Shown one piece after another: positions 48,451 to 60,889 of a DNA stretch of 64,000 bases (position 1 is its first letter; each line of letters starts with the position of its first letter). The position numbers and the translations under genes are program-made. This DNA is from Micropterix aruncella. Lineage: Eukaryota > Arthropoda > Insecta > Lepidoptera > Micropterigidae. The notes under the pieces are model-generated. The model had not been told where the DNA came from, made no database searches, and saw nothing but the letters and a program-made list of their open reading frames with translations. Where the stretch lies: the NCBI GenBank assembly GCA_944548615.1, contig OX155960.1, forward strand, positions 30,719,973 to 30,783,972, given 5' to 3'.

Positions 48451-48879
48451 TCCTAGAAATAAGAAATACAATTGATTATCGGAAGCAAATTAAAATATAA
48501 TAATCAATAAAAAGGTAAAAACGTCAAGTTAAATAAATGAAATCGAGATGGAAATTATAATTCGTTGATATTATACAATTCTCTCTCAATAAGGTAGGTA
48601 CAATTCTCTCTCAATATGCTTTCGAATACTATAAACATTTGTGCATTTTACCTGTTTTAAAAAAGAGACCAGAATGGCAAATGACGTCTGATTTTATAGT
48701 TTTCTTAGACGTAACTTTAATATCTATAGAAGATAAGAGGATAGCTACTCAGCTAAAGAAAATCTCAGTTCAGGTGAAGGCATTAAAAGTCGTTTTTTAT
48801 TTATTTTTATATAGGAAACATACAGTTGCTTCAATACATTAAATACATAATTGTTGAATTACAAAAACAAAGCTAATTA

Positions 48880-49400
48880 CATGTTTACAATTAATACACC
48901 ACACATACGGGGAGATAAGAAGGGGGGAGTCATAATAAGTAAGTAAATTTTATGTCAATACACACTATATTATATATAGTCATACGTACATATTACTTAA
49001 ATACATTCATAAATACATATTATTGGTATTATATTGCAATTACAATTACATATATGTCAACACCGTCATTAATCATTATTGAGAGTGATAGATGATGTGA
49101 GATGAATAGATCAATATCGTCGAGCTGATTATTACGAATTTTACGTACTCTATAAATGTAACAGTTCGTGCATAATCAGTGCTAACCTGAGGAAGTTGTA
49201 ATAACTTCCTTTTGGGAGTCAGTCGCTGTCGTACAAGAAAAGATACTATTCCAAGCAGATCAGAACAATTGATGTAACCTATCAACAGTTTATGGAAAAA
49301 TACCACATCTGCGCATTTTCTTCTTAATTGAAATGATTGAAGCCTATGAAAAGTTGCTCCTTCGTTGTAGGTAATTGGAAAAGGACAAAAAGGAACGATT
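48880..49400 (-). pseudogene. Likely LINE C-terminal remnant
   Basis: The minus frame 49306-49076 reads CSDLLGIVSFLVRQR, then KRKLLQLPQVSTDYARTV, and in a shifted frame NNQLDDIDLF. This fits the VPxRxxR...LxxPxxRTxYxRxSxxxRxxxxFN...DxDLF end of R1/CR1-like reverse transcriptases, but with poor conservation. An AT-rich tail at 48950-49070 would be its 3' UTR. Confidence 0.4.
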
Positions 49401-50450
49401 ATTAAAATGCTTTACGAACAAATTTTGATACGTTCAATTCTCCTAACCTGAACATTACAGCTAGGAGGCCATATATCAGAACATATTCGAGGTTACTGTG
49501 GAAGAATGCGTAGTACTATAAGAGTAAGAGAAAATGGTTTTCTGAGAACTGTTTTGAAGTTCTAAGTACGAACCGTAACATACCATATGATTTATTTCCG
49601 AGAAACTTATAAACCTATTCACCTTGTCTGTGATTTATGCATTTTCTTTACTTACCCTATAATATAAGAAACGCTTTGAATGCCGTTTTTGTATATACCT
49701 GATAGGAATACAGACTACAGATAAACAGAAATAGTGAACAGAAGCATATTCCTTCCTTTTCCATGTGTAAATTACTAGTTTTTTTTTCTAGGTTACTATG
49801 ATATGATTAGCTCCACTCTCAGGGATTATAATCTGTTCAAAAAAATGTTTGCAAAAAATGCAACTATTATTAAGACAATATGTCAAATACATGCTTACTC
49901 TTCTGGATAAAATTTAATGCTACTACTCTGATAATAATTCGCACATAAGTAGGTATTACTCTTAGTTTTAATACTTGCATCAAATTTCAAGGATAAGTCA
50001 CCGTTTAATTCATCTGTTCATTTTTGTATATAACTTCTTCGTTTTCTTTATATTTTTATAAGTAGGTATGTGCATAATATTCGTTATTGTAGTTTTTGAT
50101 TTATTTTACTAGGTTTACTAGGCTTTCAGTTGAAGTATGATAAGAATATTTTCCTGCAACTTAATCTTTTCGGAAATAAAAAAAACCTGGGCTATCCGTC
50201 TACACTATTTAAATTCCTCTTTGTTATTATTAAATATCGTTAATGGATGAAGATGATTTATTCAGACTGTTAGAGCCGGGATTTACGTGATTAACTTTCG
50301 GCCCCAAAACGATTATCAACACCTCGAGATTAGCAACAATTTGGTCAAATAAGATTTCGTTGAATATAAGCATGCTTTATATTTACGAAATAAATTACTT
50401 GTCTTGCAAGTAATTATGTAATACATAATCTGAAAAGTGGACTAAGTGTT
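49401..50450. other. Unassigned AT-rich DNA
   Basis: Nothing supported; no long open frame. Confidence 0.45.
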
Positions 50451-50800
50451 CGGCATTTATCTTCGGTGCTGCGTCATAAAATAGCACTAAAGCAAGGCGA
50501 TGCATTTCCGGCACGAATGCACCCCTGGCCAGGGGTGGTGATAATGGGGCCATTAGCGCCCCCGCCACGGACCGCAGACCGTAATTAAATACGTGCCCCG
50601 CCGTTGGTTAGCCCTGGCCGCAGCGCCTCAGCAAATAATGGCCGTACAGCAGATAATAAAGATGAGAAAAAGGTACAACCTGAATCCGATAGTTCACGTG
50701 TCGTATAAGGCGGTGCGGCGGTAATTTACCGGTTGTAGGGAGGCGAGACGCGCTGATAAGTTTTCGGGTGTTGCTTAGCAAGAGTAGGGGAGACTGGGGC
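50451..50800. other. GC-rich island with a 16-bp perfect palindrome
   Basis: ACCCCTGGCCAGGGGT at 50521-50536 is fully self-complementary. The surrounding DNA is GC- and CpG-rich, without repeats, with a short minus frame (50608-50826) that shows no motif. It is a candidate regulatory element. Confidence 0.4.
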
Positions 50801-50922
50801 TGGTAGGCCCACGGGTAGGCTGGCACAAGCTAATATTTTGACAACATTGTACCTGGTCCTTATCGCACCATTAGACGATGCTTTATTGTCTTAATATAAG
50901 GGTATAGGTTGCTGCCATGCTT

Positions 50923-51622
50923 TGGGATCTAATGGGCCCTGTTGCAGTTTGGCCACAAAGACCTATGTGTTCAGAATCGGTCATACTCACGAGTCGACAC
51001 CCATCCGGCGGCCTCCACGTAGAAGTGCGAGCCAGGGTAGGACAGGGTCAGTTTCCCCTAGAGCATGAGAGCCCAGATAGGAATCTGGCCTACTGTCCAG
51101 TTTCCCCTAGGAATCAGGCTTCGGGCGCTCATGGACGGTTTGCGCACCGTGTAGCGTCAGCCAATTGATTGTGCATTTCGACTGATAGCCGGGAGAGTCT
51201 GGAAACGGCTCTGTTTCCTATAGATCGGGGGTAGTTATTAACCTTACAGCAACTGCTCTTGAAACGACTAATCGGCTACCCGATACCGAGTGAACAGCCG
51301 GTCAATGGATGACGTGGTCCGCAATAGATTCGATAGACACCAAATCCAGCTACGTGAGAGAGGACCGCGCAAGCGATCTCGAACCTGTAACCAGTCGGGA
51401 GATCGGAGTAATCTGGTTGCAACTGGAAGTAAAGGCGCGAGTGTCGGCCCTCTTGCTGAATAACCTGGTTATCTCGCTGTAAGGCGTTGGCTTCTTAAGG
51501 GCGAGTGGCTTAACTAGACTGTTTTCGTCCCAAGTCTTCTAAGCCCACCTCACGGGAGCCAGAACAATCTAATATCGTTAAAACTGCCTGAGGTTACGGG
51601 TTCACCCGTTGTAGTTAAAAGC
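50923..51622 (-). mobile_element. Family X, copy D
   Basis: Full-length in layout. GGATCTAATGGGCCCTGTTG on the left, CGACACCCATCCGGCGGCCT, GTTTCCTATAGATCGGGGGT, CGCAATAGATTCGATAGACA, GGGAGATCGGAGTAATCTGG and CACCCGTTGTAGTT on the right. It has a local duplication (CAGTTTCCCCTAG twice, 51048 and 51100). No clear target duplication. Confidence 0.85.
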
Positions 51623-51639
51623 TCCAGTTTGCCATTTGT

Positions 51640-52939
51640 TTAATATTCGTGATTACAAGCTTTTAGGTTTCTGGCACCGCGTCTTTATGATTACTTCTGC
51701 TCTTCCTTGGAGAAGGCTAAAGTGCAGAGTCCAATTAGCAGATTGACTCTGAAGAAAAGTAGAAACCAGTGCGGAGAAATGGGGACTCACATCCTGACTT
51801 AGGCCATATTTGACATATCTGTCACCTGATACTTGATAAGAAATGTTTGTTATGAAATGTTTAAGAAATGCTTGATAGAAATGAAATGTTTCGGTTGATT
51901 ATGTTTAAAATAAATTGATAATATTATATTAATTAATTAGATTTTCAATTTTATATGTGCATAGCAAGAAACCTTTTTATGCTACTTAATTTATTGGTGA
52001 ATTTATTTATACATTTATCTATATATTTATTTATTTTACTCATCTATAAACTTAAATATTTTCATTTTCTTTATTTCATATTAGTTCCTTATTTATATAC
52101 ACATTTATATATTATACTAACCTTCAAATTTTTAAGAATGAATGAGCGATCGGAATGAATGAATGAAAAAAAATAAAAAGTGAAGTCACTATGTTTTAAA
52201 TACTATCACCCCAGAACAGATATACAATCTAGTGGGGTGATAAAATCCACACAAACGTAATCTTATCTGCTTCACAAAAAAAAAATGTTGTTATTTATAC
52301 TTTTGTTATTTTTTTTGCCAAAATCAATTTTATTGTATTGGATAATTTTATAAAATAAAAAAAAATAATGGTTAGAATATCGCATTGTTATCGTGGATAG
52401 TTGACACAGCGTTAAAACAGCATAGTTAAATCAGAAACTGGAAATACTAAAATATCAAAATATGTAAAGGAAAAAATATCGTTATCAATGTAAGACACTG
52501 CAATTTTAACAAAATTATACTTTTAAGGTCCCTCATCAAAATGATGATGATGATACTTTATAGGTCTCTCAGAATGAATTGCAAGTGAATGTTTTCCGTA
52601 TTTTAGTTTGCGATGCTTATGCTAGATACTATTATTAAGCACTTAACATACAATTATAAAATAATATTTTGTTCTTTTTAATAGTTTCTTAGTTGGATAT
52701 ATTTCCGTTTTTTTATTGCACAAATAACTAAATGCTTTTAACATTCACCAAAAAGAAGACACTTAAAAAGGCATCTAAAAGCGTGGTCGTCACCTATTGA
52801 ATTACTGTTCTGTATAATTACAGTCCATTTTCGCGGCCGATTCTCACTCGATCCGTAATAATTTTTCACCTTTGTAAACGTCGAACACTTATCTCGATTT
52901 CAACGTTTAAACGTTCCATCACATGGCTCGATAGCGTGA
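51640..52939. other. Unassigned AT-rich DNA
   Basis: GAATGAATGAATG at 52155 could be an old LINE tail. Nothing else supported. Confidence 0.4.
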
Positions 52940-53330
52940 TGGAGCGTTATTAATATAATTGGCATTAATTAATTGGAAGACAGCCCCGTTCGACGGGAAT
53001 GTCGAAGAGTATCTGCAGGGCAGATCCTTAGAATGTATCTAATTGTGGTGGGGGCCCAGGCGGGCCCCTGGCCCGGCTCGGAACGAGATACTATAATGGC
53101 GGGCCGGGGCCAGGGTAGCAGCCTCTCTCTCTCGCGTTCGCTAATCCCATCGGGGCCCTTGGGGCCCTGGACGATTATTACCGGCAGATCCGTCTCGGAC
53201 GAGGCGCATAATTGTTATTAGGTCATTAAAAACGGAGAAGAAACACGAACATTCAGATGCCGCGCCATACAACTCAGGCACTTGTGGTGCGTTTGAGGTT
53301 TAAATTTCTAACGGTGGGCTGCAGACGGAC
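52940..53330. other. GC-rich island with GGGCCC palindromes
   Basis: GGGGGCCCAGGCGGGCCCCT at 53050 and GGGGCCCTTGGGGCCC at 53152 are nested palindromic words. A single 82-codon frame (52973-53221) has Ser/Gly/Pro-rich content and no motif. It is unmatched in the window; candidate host non-coding element. Confidence 0.4.
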
Positions 53331-53577
53331 GAGCACTTCTAAAGATGCATCTAGAGACCAATACCTAATAATTATTTTTTTTAAATCTAATTTCGTAATT
53401 AGGACCACTACAATAACATGTTATTAAATGAAGATGTAAAGACGCCAAAGCTTTAGGATTTTATTTTAGGATTACTACTTTTTATATGATTATTTTTATT
53501 GCTTATTTAATTTGTTTTTAACCCTTGGAGTAAATGGGTATTTTCATGGATGCATCTGTCTCTTTTGCAGGATTTTC

Positions 53578-53835
53578 GTCGACATCGACCTTAAAGTACT
53601 ATAACTACGAAACTACTACACCAATCATAAAAAGAACAACTGCACAATGATTGCATTGAAATTTCGAATTTAGAATATTGAAATATCATTTTGTAAAACC
53701 ATTAGATAATTATGAATAAATATGAGAACGTCAAAGAAGTGAAAAAAACGCGGAACCAGATCTGGTCGTATCATACTCAACGGATAATTATTTCAGAACC
53801 AGATTTGGTCGTATCATACTCAAGGGGTTAATTAT
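53578..53835 (+). repeat. Dispersed repeat with internal tandem motif, copy 1
   Basis: 53590-53740 matches 60900-61050 (ACTACTACA-C-ATCATAAA, GAATATTGAAAT, ATTAGATAATTATGAATAAA, TATGAGAA). At 53755-53825 AACCAGATYTGGTCGTATCA is repeated with a 45-bp step. A related GGTCGTTACGTAG motif is repeated near the second copy. Confidence 0.65.
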
Positions 53836-53839
53836 TTAT

Positions 53840-55427
53840 GTTGATTATAAATGTTGAATATTTAGATTTAAATTATAGCGATTTTTTATTTTGATTTTGA
53901 CCAATAATAGATATATCCTGAAAACCAGGCTAAGAGATATCCTGAGGATATCCCTAATTTGTAGTTTTTGTAGTTTTATTACAAAGTCCTTCTATTTTCA
54001 GTTTCTCATTTTGTGTGTTTTGTGTATATTTTGTTGTATTGGCAGCTGCAAATTAATATAAATAAAAATTAAGTTACTCGAGGCATTGTAAATTTAAACT
54101 CTGTCGGTAATGTTTCAGAAAGTGATTTACGCTCTTTGAGTATAATGGGACGTCGACGCATGTATTCAAACTAATTATTATGCATTCGACGCATTACTAT
54201 GTAATCAAACCAATTCTTGAATGGTCAAGCGGTCTCATAGAATTAGATTACAATTCAAACATACAATATAGTATAATCAACATAAGCGCATAAATACGAC
54301 TTTTTTCGCATTAGGTGATGAGTTAAGATTCGCTCCAGGCAATGACACCGATGCAACCCGGAGTGATCTTGAGTCTCTATTCATGTGCACATTTATTTAA
54401 ATAGTATTATGTGTTTGTATAACTTAACCACCACTCACACCATTATAAAGGTACGTAAACGATAATCGTATCCTCTGCGGTCTTTGGGGTCCTGATTAAA
54501 CTAGCCCAGCTTCATTTCTTTATATTGCTGAAGCAATACGGGGCATAGGAAGAATAAACAAAGAACAACGTGAATCCGAGAAGTGGATGTCAAGTGACAT
54601 GGAAAAATAAAGAGTAACGCATAAACCGGCTAGCTAACATACCGCATGCAATTCACTCCGATGCCATGCTGTCTGAATATAATATCCAAGATATCTTCAG
54701 CACGTTCATCACGAAAAAAAAGACTGGAAACAAACGAGCATCGTACCGACGAACGCGATCATCTGGTAAAAAGATGAGTCCAAAACGGACGAAGCAACGG
54801 TAGCCGAAATAGGATAATTAAGCCGTATCTTAGGTGTGGACTTTCGCGTAAGGATCGAAGACATTAGAAACTTGCAGACACATGGGACGGCACAATGCAA
54901 CTCTGTAGAAGCTGGAGCCATCATGCAGTAGCTATGTCATCACCCTCCTCCCTAAAAAGAAACAATGGTAATGAAGAAGGAAGGAGAAGCCGAATAAGTG
55001 CATTTTGCAGAGATTGAATCACCTGAATACAACCTGCCACTATTGATGCTTCAGCGGGGTAGATTTTAGAAAGAAACCAATCATCCACCACACGAGATCC
55101 GATAACAATAATATAAAATTACTGATAATGTAAAAAAGACGAATTGCTTTTTTTATTCTCGATGCTGTCCAGACCAGCCCACAAATTAAACCCTTGAAAG
55201 TTTTAGACAATAATTCACTTCGTAAGCTTCCGATAGCTTTGTTTTTATATTTATTTGGTCATTGATTTGTACAGCAGCAAGATTTAATAAAAAGCAATTC
55301 TCCTGATTTACCACATATATTAGCAGAAAATCTAAAGCTAAATAAGTATATATTGTTTTGTTACAATAAAGATCTTATGGCTATAAGATATCGGCCATCA
55401 TGGCTATAATACCAGTGGCTATATCTG
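53840..55427. other. Unassigned DNA
   Basis: Mostly AT-rich. No motif in the short frames, including the minus frame 54709-54924. Confidence 0.4.
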
Positions 55428-55727
55428 TCATAGATATTTGTAAGTGGAGGAGATTGCCTTACCTCCTTCAATCTTGACACCGAATGAAACATAACAGACG
55501 GAAGACTGCAAAGTACTTCTTGTTACAGACAAGGTCGGGGTACCAGATGGAAACCCACTCCCGTGGCCAGCGACCGCATCGAGTAGTTCTTTTCTTGCGA
55601 CGTAGTGCTCGTCCATATAATGTGTCTGCGTTTTAATGGCTTTCACCCTATATGCACTTTCTCCCCTCAGTGAGTCCAAAGTATAATCCGACCAGTTATG
55701 CGTTGTTGTAATCAAACCACCAAACAC
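55428..55727 (-). other. Unidentified 99-codon open frame
   Basis: The frame reads HNWSDYTLDSLRGESAYRVK, then THYMDEHYVARKELLDAVAG and a Ser/Thr-rich end. Its composition looks more protein-like than the neighbouring chance frames, but I recognise no family, and there is no splice or expression evidence. It may be transposon debris. I assign no function. Confidence 0.25.
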
Positions 55728-55889
55728 ACTATTTTCGGGCGGTCGGTGCTACCGGCATATTATCTCCTGTCTTCTTTACGGAAAAGACGAGTACATCCCC
55801 GGGTCGTGTAGTATGCGGGTTAAGAGTGATGGATAGATTATTCCGAAACTGATTTTTATATTAACGTGGATACAGCCTGTCACTGTTGA

Positions 55890-56128
55890 TATCGACATAC
55901 GGCGCAATGTGGTTAGGTCGTTGTGAGGTTCCGGGGGTTTGATTCCCGGCTGGGTCACCATTTTCCGTTGAGATAAAATGAACGAAATTGCATTTTCAAT
56001 TCTGTCCATCGAATGCAATAAAAAGACACACTCTTATATAAATACTTCATAGTATTGTGGATTGTAAGAGATTGTCGTAAGGTAATAAACCAGCTTATTG
56101 TGAAATTTCACAATAAAGAGTAGAAATA
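55890..56128 (+). mobile_element. tRNA-derived SINE, copy 2, uninterrupted
   Basis: Head GCGCAATGTGGTTAGGTCG (A-box region), B box GGGTTTGATTCCCGGCTGGG, then CATTTTCAATTCTGTCC, GAATGCAATAA, CACAC and TTGTCGTAAGGTAATAAACC, ending TTGTGAAATTTCACAATAAA. The unbroken match shows what the 46.6-kb copy looked like before insertion. Confidence 0.8.
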
Positions 56129-56669
56129 ACTATCCATTGCTTTGTGCAAAAGGAGTTGTAAGTATCCGAATCAAGAAGACAAATCCTTGGATTCATCTGC
56201 GGCTCCATCGCCCACTCTATCCGAAGTGCATCGCTAACATTGTCTGGAGCGCATCAATTATTAAACAGGTACTTAGAATTCGAAGAGACGCCGATGAATT
56301 TATATAATTACCGGGTAACCACACGGTCTTGCGCGATCAGCCAGCTTTTTTCCCATAATTCGACCAATAACCATACCACACTTTGCGCCGCCCGCCGCGC
56401 GATGGGAACTAAATATGCCTAATGCGATCTCATTGCAAAAGTGAAAAATTTACACGGTTCGGCCAATGGACGCCAAGTGGAGAGTAAATATTATTCATTC
56501 GCTTTACCACGTAGAGCAGAGCGGGGACAATTGAACAAACGAACAACTGACAGTGGAAAAACAATTCGAAGGCTAGTGTTCTACGTTTGAACGATTATTT
56601 GATGTAAGGCGCCAGGAGACAATCCCTCCAATCAACTTCCTCTTATAGGTGCCAGTTACACAGCAGCAG
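56129..56669. other. Unassigned DNA
   Basis: Slightly GC-richer at 56190-56480. No supported feature. Confidence 0.4.
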
Positions 56670-57110
56670 TATCTCTAGTGGGACTACGACTAAATGCAAG
56701 TGTCTTCGTTGTAAATTATAACAAGTCTTCTTCTTCATCATCATCAGCGCGCATTCGCCCACCGTTAGGCATACGCCTCTCCAATCACTCTCCATCCGGA
56801 TCGGTTGTCCGTTTCCCTCAGACTGGTCCAGCTGTCTCCTTAATGTCATCGGATCATCGGGCCGGTGGTCTGCCCACACTTCTTCTGCCTTGCCGGGGTC
56901 TCCACTCCAAAACGCGCTTGCTCCACCGTTCGCCGTGTCGTCGGGCCACGTGGCCGGCCCAAGCCCATTTCAGCTTGGCCACTCTTTGAGCCACGTCGAC
57001 CACCTTCGTGCGCTGTCTGATGAGCTCGTTTCGGACTCGATCGCGCAACGATATGCCGAGCATGACTCGCTCCATGTTACGTTGCACCACCTTAAACTCG
57101 TGGATCATCC
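56670..57110 (-). pseudogene. RTE-type LINE C-terminus with GAT-rich tail
   Basis: The minus frame 57108-56854 reads VVQRNMERVMLGISLRDRVR, then RTKVVDVAQRVAKLKWAWAG, HVARRHGERWSKRVLEW and GRRSVGRPPAR. Following a shift, 56879-56643 continues with DDPMTLRRQ and an LTVGECALMM end. This is the standard C-terminus of an abundant insect RTE lineage. The 3' end falls in a (GAT)n/(GAA)n tract at 56730-56750. It is 5'-truncated; one frameshift near 56860. Confidence 0.9.
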
Positions 57111-57206
57111 CAGCAGTCAGGTTCCATGGTCATAGCCGGTAACACGCACATAACATAGCCGGTAGCCGGTAACATAACAAGTATATATATTTAAAATAAT
57201 AATAAA

Positions 57207-57592
57207 ACACGACTGCCGTTACAGAACGTGAAGTATTGTAATTATTTTTAATACTGTTTTTATTAAATATTTGTGGTTTGTGTATTTATCCATAGAGATA
57301 CATGTATATTTCCGGAATTTACTCGATCAGAATTTTCATTTGACACTAAACACGATGTATGTATTTATGTTAATTTATTGACGCTTTAATATTGGACATT
57401 TAGACAACTTTTTATTCGCTATTTATACAGTTGAGGCACTCTATCTTAATCGGAAGGACATAATGGTTCTAACAATTTCACACACTTCTAAATCGGTTTA
57501 AGTGTTTAAAAGTTATGGTGCAATAAAGAAACGGAAAACATACCGAGATGAACCCTAAACATGTACACTCCTTTTTTGTTGGGCAGTCGTGT
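57207..57592. mobile_element. 386-bp MITE with 11-bp inverted ends
   Basis: The ends ACACGACTGCC and GGCAGTCGTGT are perfect inverted repeats. The body is shared in pieces with 34284-35828, where a Helitron has split it. No ORF. The target duplication is not clear because both flanks are A-rich. Confidence 0.75.
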
Positions 57593-57728
57593 GAAAATGA
57601 GAATGTATTATTTGGTTCATTTAAATTGCATAATGATTGCTGCCATTATAGGTTTAAAAGACATTTAAGTATTTATACCTAAACCTGGTATAGGGGAGAT
57701 AGAAATATTCTTCCTAGGGACATTTATA

Positions 57729-58396
57729 GGGAGCTAATGGGCCTTTGCTGAGTTGGCCACGAAGACCCATTCTGTTCAGGCTTGGTCACACTCACGGGTC
57801 GACACCCATCCGGCGGCCTCCACGCATGAAGTGCGAGCCTGGGCAGGACTCTGGCTTTATGGCTAGTTTCCCCTAGGAATCAACCTTCTGGCGCTCCTGG
57901 ACAGTCTGCGCACCGTGCGGCGAAAGCCAATCGATTGTGCACTCTAACTAACAGTCGGGGGAGTCTGGAAGCAGTACTGTTTCCTATAGAGCGGGGGTGG
58001 TTGCGGACCATACGGCAACTGCTCTTGAAACGACCATCGGCTACCCGATCCCAGGTGAAAAGCCGGGGAAAGGTTGCCGTGGTCCGCGGTAGATTCGGTA
58101 TACACCGTTTCACCGATTCGTAAGTGAGAGGTTCTCCTCCGATTCTCTCGAACTCGTAACCAATCGAGAGACCGGAGTAATCTGGTCGCAATCGGAAGTA
58201 AGGGCGTGAGTGTAAGCCCGCTGTTTAAAACACATAGTTATCTCGCGGTTAAGACGTTGGCCTTTTACGGGCATGTGGCGGAACTTGATGGTGGCCTGTT
58301 ATGTCCAAATCTTCTTCGCTCACTTCACGGGAGATAGAATGACTAATCGCTAAAACTTCCTGAGGTGACGGTTCGCCCGTTGTAGTTGACAACTCT
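57729..58396 (-). mobile_element. Family X, copy E
   Basis: GGGAGCTAATGGGCC on the left, then CGACACCCATCCGGCGGCCT, GTTTCCTATAGAGCGGGGGT, ACCATCGGCTACCCGAT, GGGCATGTGGCGGAACTTGA and CGCCCGTTGTAGTTGACAAC on the right. Both conserved ends are present. The two outer words, GGGAGCTAATGGG and GTTGTAGTTGACAAC, define the family borders together with copy A. Confidence 0.85.
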
Positions 58397-59356
58397 ATTT
58401 GAGGACAAATGTAATAATAATCCCATATAGTATAGACTTTAGTAAATATTGAATTATTTAAATCTAATATTATTTTATTCTTTTTCTAAAAAGAATAATA
58501 AGAATAAACCCAGTTTCACTGTTAGACAAAATTACACCAAAAAAATGGTCAATATAAATTTATATCTATCTATTATAATCTATATGCATTTTCATAACCA
58601 AACCCCCCCCCCCCCCCCCCATATTATATTTAGCAGTTTGATAATATTTTGCCGTATAATGTATTGATATTCTAATTTGAAATTAAAGAAAGAATATTTT
58701 TGGTTTATCAAAATACAACATGAAATGGAAAAATTCTTGTTATCGAGCAAAATTTGAATTTCTACCGGATCTCCATGTTTTAAGATCCTGGGAGTCCTAG
58801 AGGTGATTTCTGAAAAATGTCTGTATGTGTGTGCGTCTGTTTATCTATACCCACTTATCTCTCAAAATACACGACCAACTAGGAGCAAATTAGGTAAGTT
58901 CATCATAATGCCAAAATTTGAAAAGGTGATTGGAGATATTCGCCATTTCGTTTCAAAATGGTGGCCTTCTCAAAATAAAAATAAAATATATAAATCCGTT
59001 AATACTGGTCCTAGAAAAAAACGTAAATGTGATATTGAATTTTAAAGACATTGTTTATAACTTACCTTAGTTGTCGACATTTTCAGCGGGTTTTTAATTA
59101 AAAGTGTTATCATTTTTTTTTTATTTAGGAAAAATTAGTCATATACCTACATTTGTGTAAAAATAATACATAATACAAATAGACCTATATTACCATCAAT
59201 TACTTCAAAACATTATAAATAGTAGCAAAGGAAAAATTACAATCAAAATTACACTAATAAGTTATAAACTTATAACAGTAAACCAAGCAACCAAACCAAA
59301 CTAATGCAAGAAAAAAATTATTTTATTTATTGAATTTTTTCTGATATCAGATAACT
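58397..59356. other. Unassigned DNA with an 18-C run at 58603-58620
   Basis: AT-rich. The short open frames (58449-58667, 58803-59045) lack motifs. Confidence 0.4.
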
Positions 59357-59450
59357 GCGCTCTATCGGAAAAAGTTGAAATTATTCCGAATCATTTGCGG
59401 CTGCGTTAGCAAATGATTCGGAATAATTTAAACGTCTTCCGATAGAGCGC
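59357..59450. repeat. 42-bp inverted repeat with 10-bp loop
   Basis: The arms 59357-59398 and 59409-59450 are reverse complements at 39 of 42 positions, from GCGCTCTATCGGA to CCGAATCATTTGC. Mismatches cluster in one small bulge. The loop is GGCTGCGTTA. No TTAA/TA or longer duplication flanks it. It could be a foldback element stub or a transcribed hairpin. Confidence 0.85.
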
Positions 59451-60889
59451 CGCGCACGAATTTTTTATTCGATAAAGCAAAAAAAAACGGATTATTCGAA
59501 AAAATTCGTAGATAAAAAGATAGATAATTAAATTATCTTTAAAATGGTGCAGGTTTCATAACAATACGCCAGATAGTATTTGCGTAGTAGTCGTTTTTGT
59601 GTTTGGTTAGACCTAATTTCACAAATTAATTACACTATGTAATATCAACAAAATCTAAAATATTCAAAGCTAAGAATATTAGGAAAATGTTCTTGTTTAA
59701 CATATATTTTTTTCGAATCGTAATCAGTACTTATTTAGACGTAATTATCAGTTTAAAATCATTAATTTTCGTTAAGAAATTTCTTCATTTGGTCGCCGCG
59801 CTGGCCTACTAGGCCCGCGATAAAAGCTATGCAATAGCTTAAAAACAAAACGTTTTACAAAACAAAAATAAACTATAAGCTATTGTAACAACAAAACCGC
59901 CTATTTTTTTCCTAAAACTAACCAACATGTCGGAAAATATGTCGAGGTCATTCGAAGCTTTATTATAATGTAAACATGACCGTCTGATAAGGTATTTTTC
60001 GCATAGTTCGTGTGAAAAGAGGGTATATAAAATATATCTTTTGAACGAGAAGAGGGAGACCGAGGAATTTTAAAATAAATTTTGGTCATAAGGGGTGCAG
60101 AATTAATATGGTTATTTAAAATTTTATTGAAAATTATTTATCTGAAAATTTAATACTCCATACCTACGGTATTATTAATGCTAAGATGGAAAACAAAAGT
60201 CTCTTAGAATTCTGACAATAATGCCATTAACTGTGTTGTAAGTCATTTCTTAGTATCTTTAGTGGTTTACGAATTTATTAATATTTACTTTTTTAGTTAT
60301 GGGTAGAAAATGAGGAATGCGAAATCTCGGAATCTCGGAAAGAGTTTCAAGGCCGTTATGACAGACGCGCAGACGTTCTGCCGCAGGCCGTGGTTTTGTA
60401 TGAGAGGAGAGTAATCTTACTGGTAATATTGTTAGTTAGTGTTGCTGAGATGGTATTCATATTATTATATTATATTTATTGTATCCGAAGCTGGCGACAC
60501 CATTGGTATCTGCTTCTAGTAATTTATAAATCGCTCTCCTGGCAGAAAATGATGCGCGGACCGCCAAAAAGAAATTATCGCTAAGGTGGGGGTAAGCGAC
60601 CGCTTATGAGAGTGTAATTGTAACTATTATGTTCAAAAACTTGTGCACTTTATTCTATATATAGTTTTAATTATTTATTTATATGTATAGTATAGAATAA
60701 CAGGTATACAAGCAACACTTACAAATACATTGATCATTACCATTATTTTAACATAATTTCTTATTAGATTATACTATTATATCTGTACTCTGCAAGCTAA
60801 ATTAATTATTGCCTATGTGGTATTTAACTGACAGCATAATTTCATGGTAGACCGCGGCAATTTATTGAAATTTCTCCCAATATCGCCGG
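59451..60889. other. Unassigned AT-rich DNA
   Basis: No feature supported. The 64-codon frame at 60390-60584 has a hydrophobic stretch and RSWRHHWYLL but too little for a family call. Confidence 0.4.

Noticed and set aside
60390..60584. Possible Harbinger-type transposase start (RSWRHHWY)
   Set aside because: Too short, with only one suggestive word and no inverted ends or target duplication nearby.
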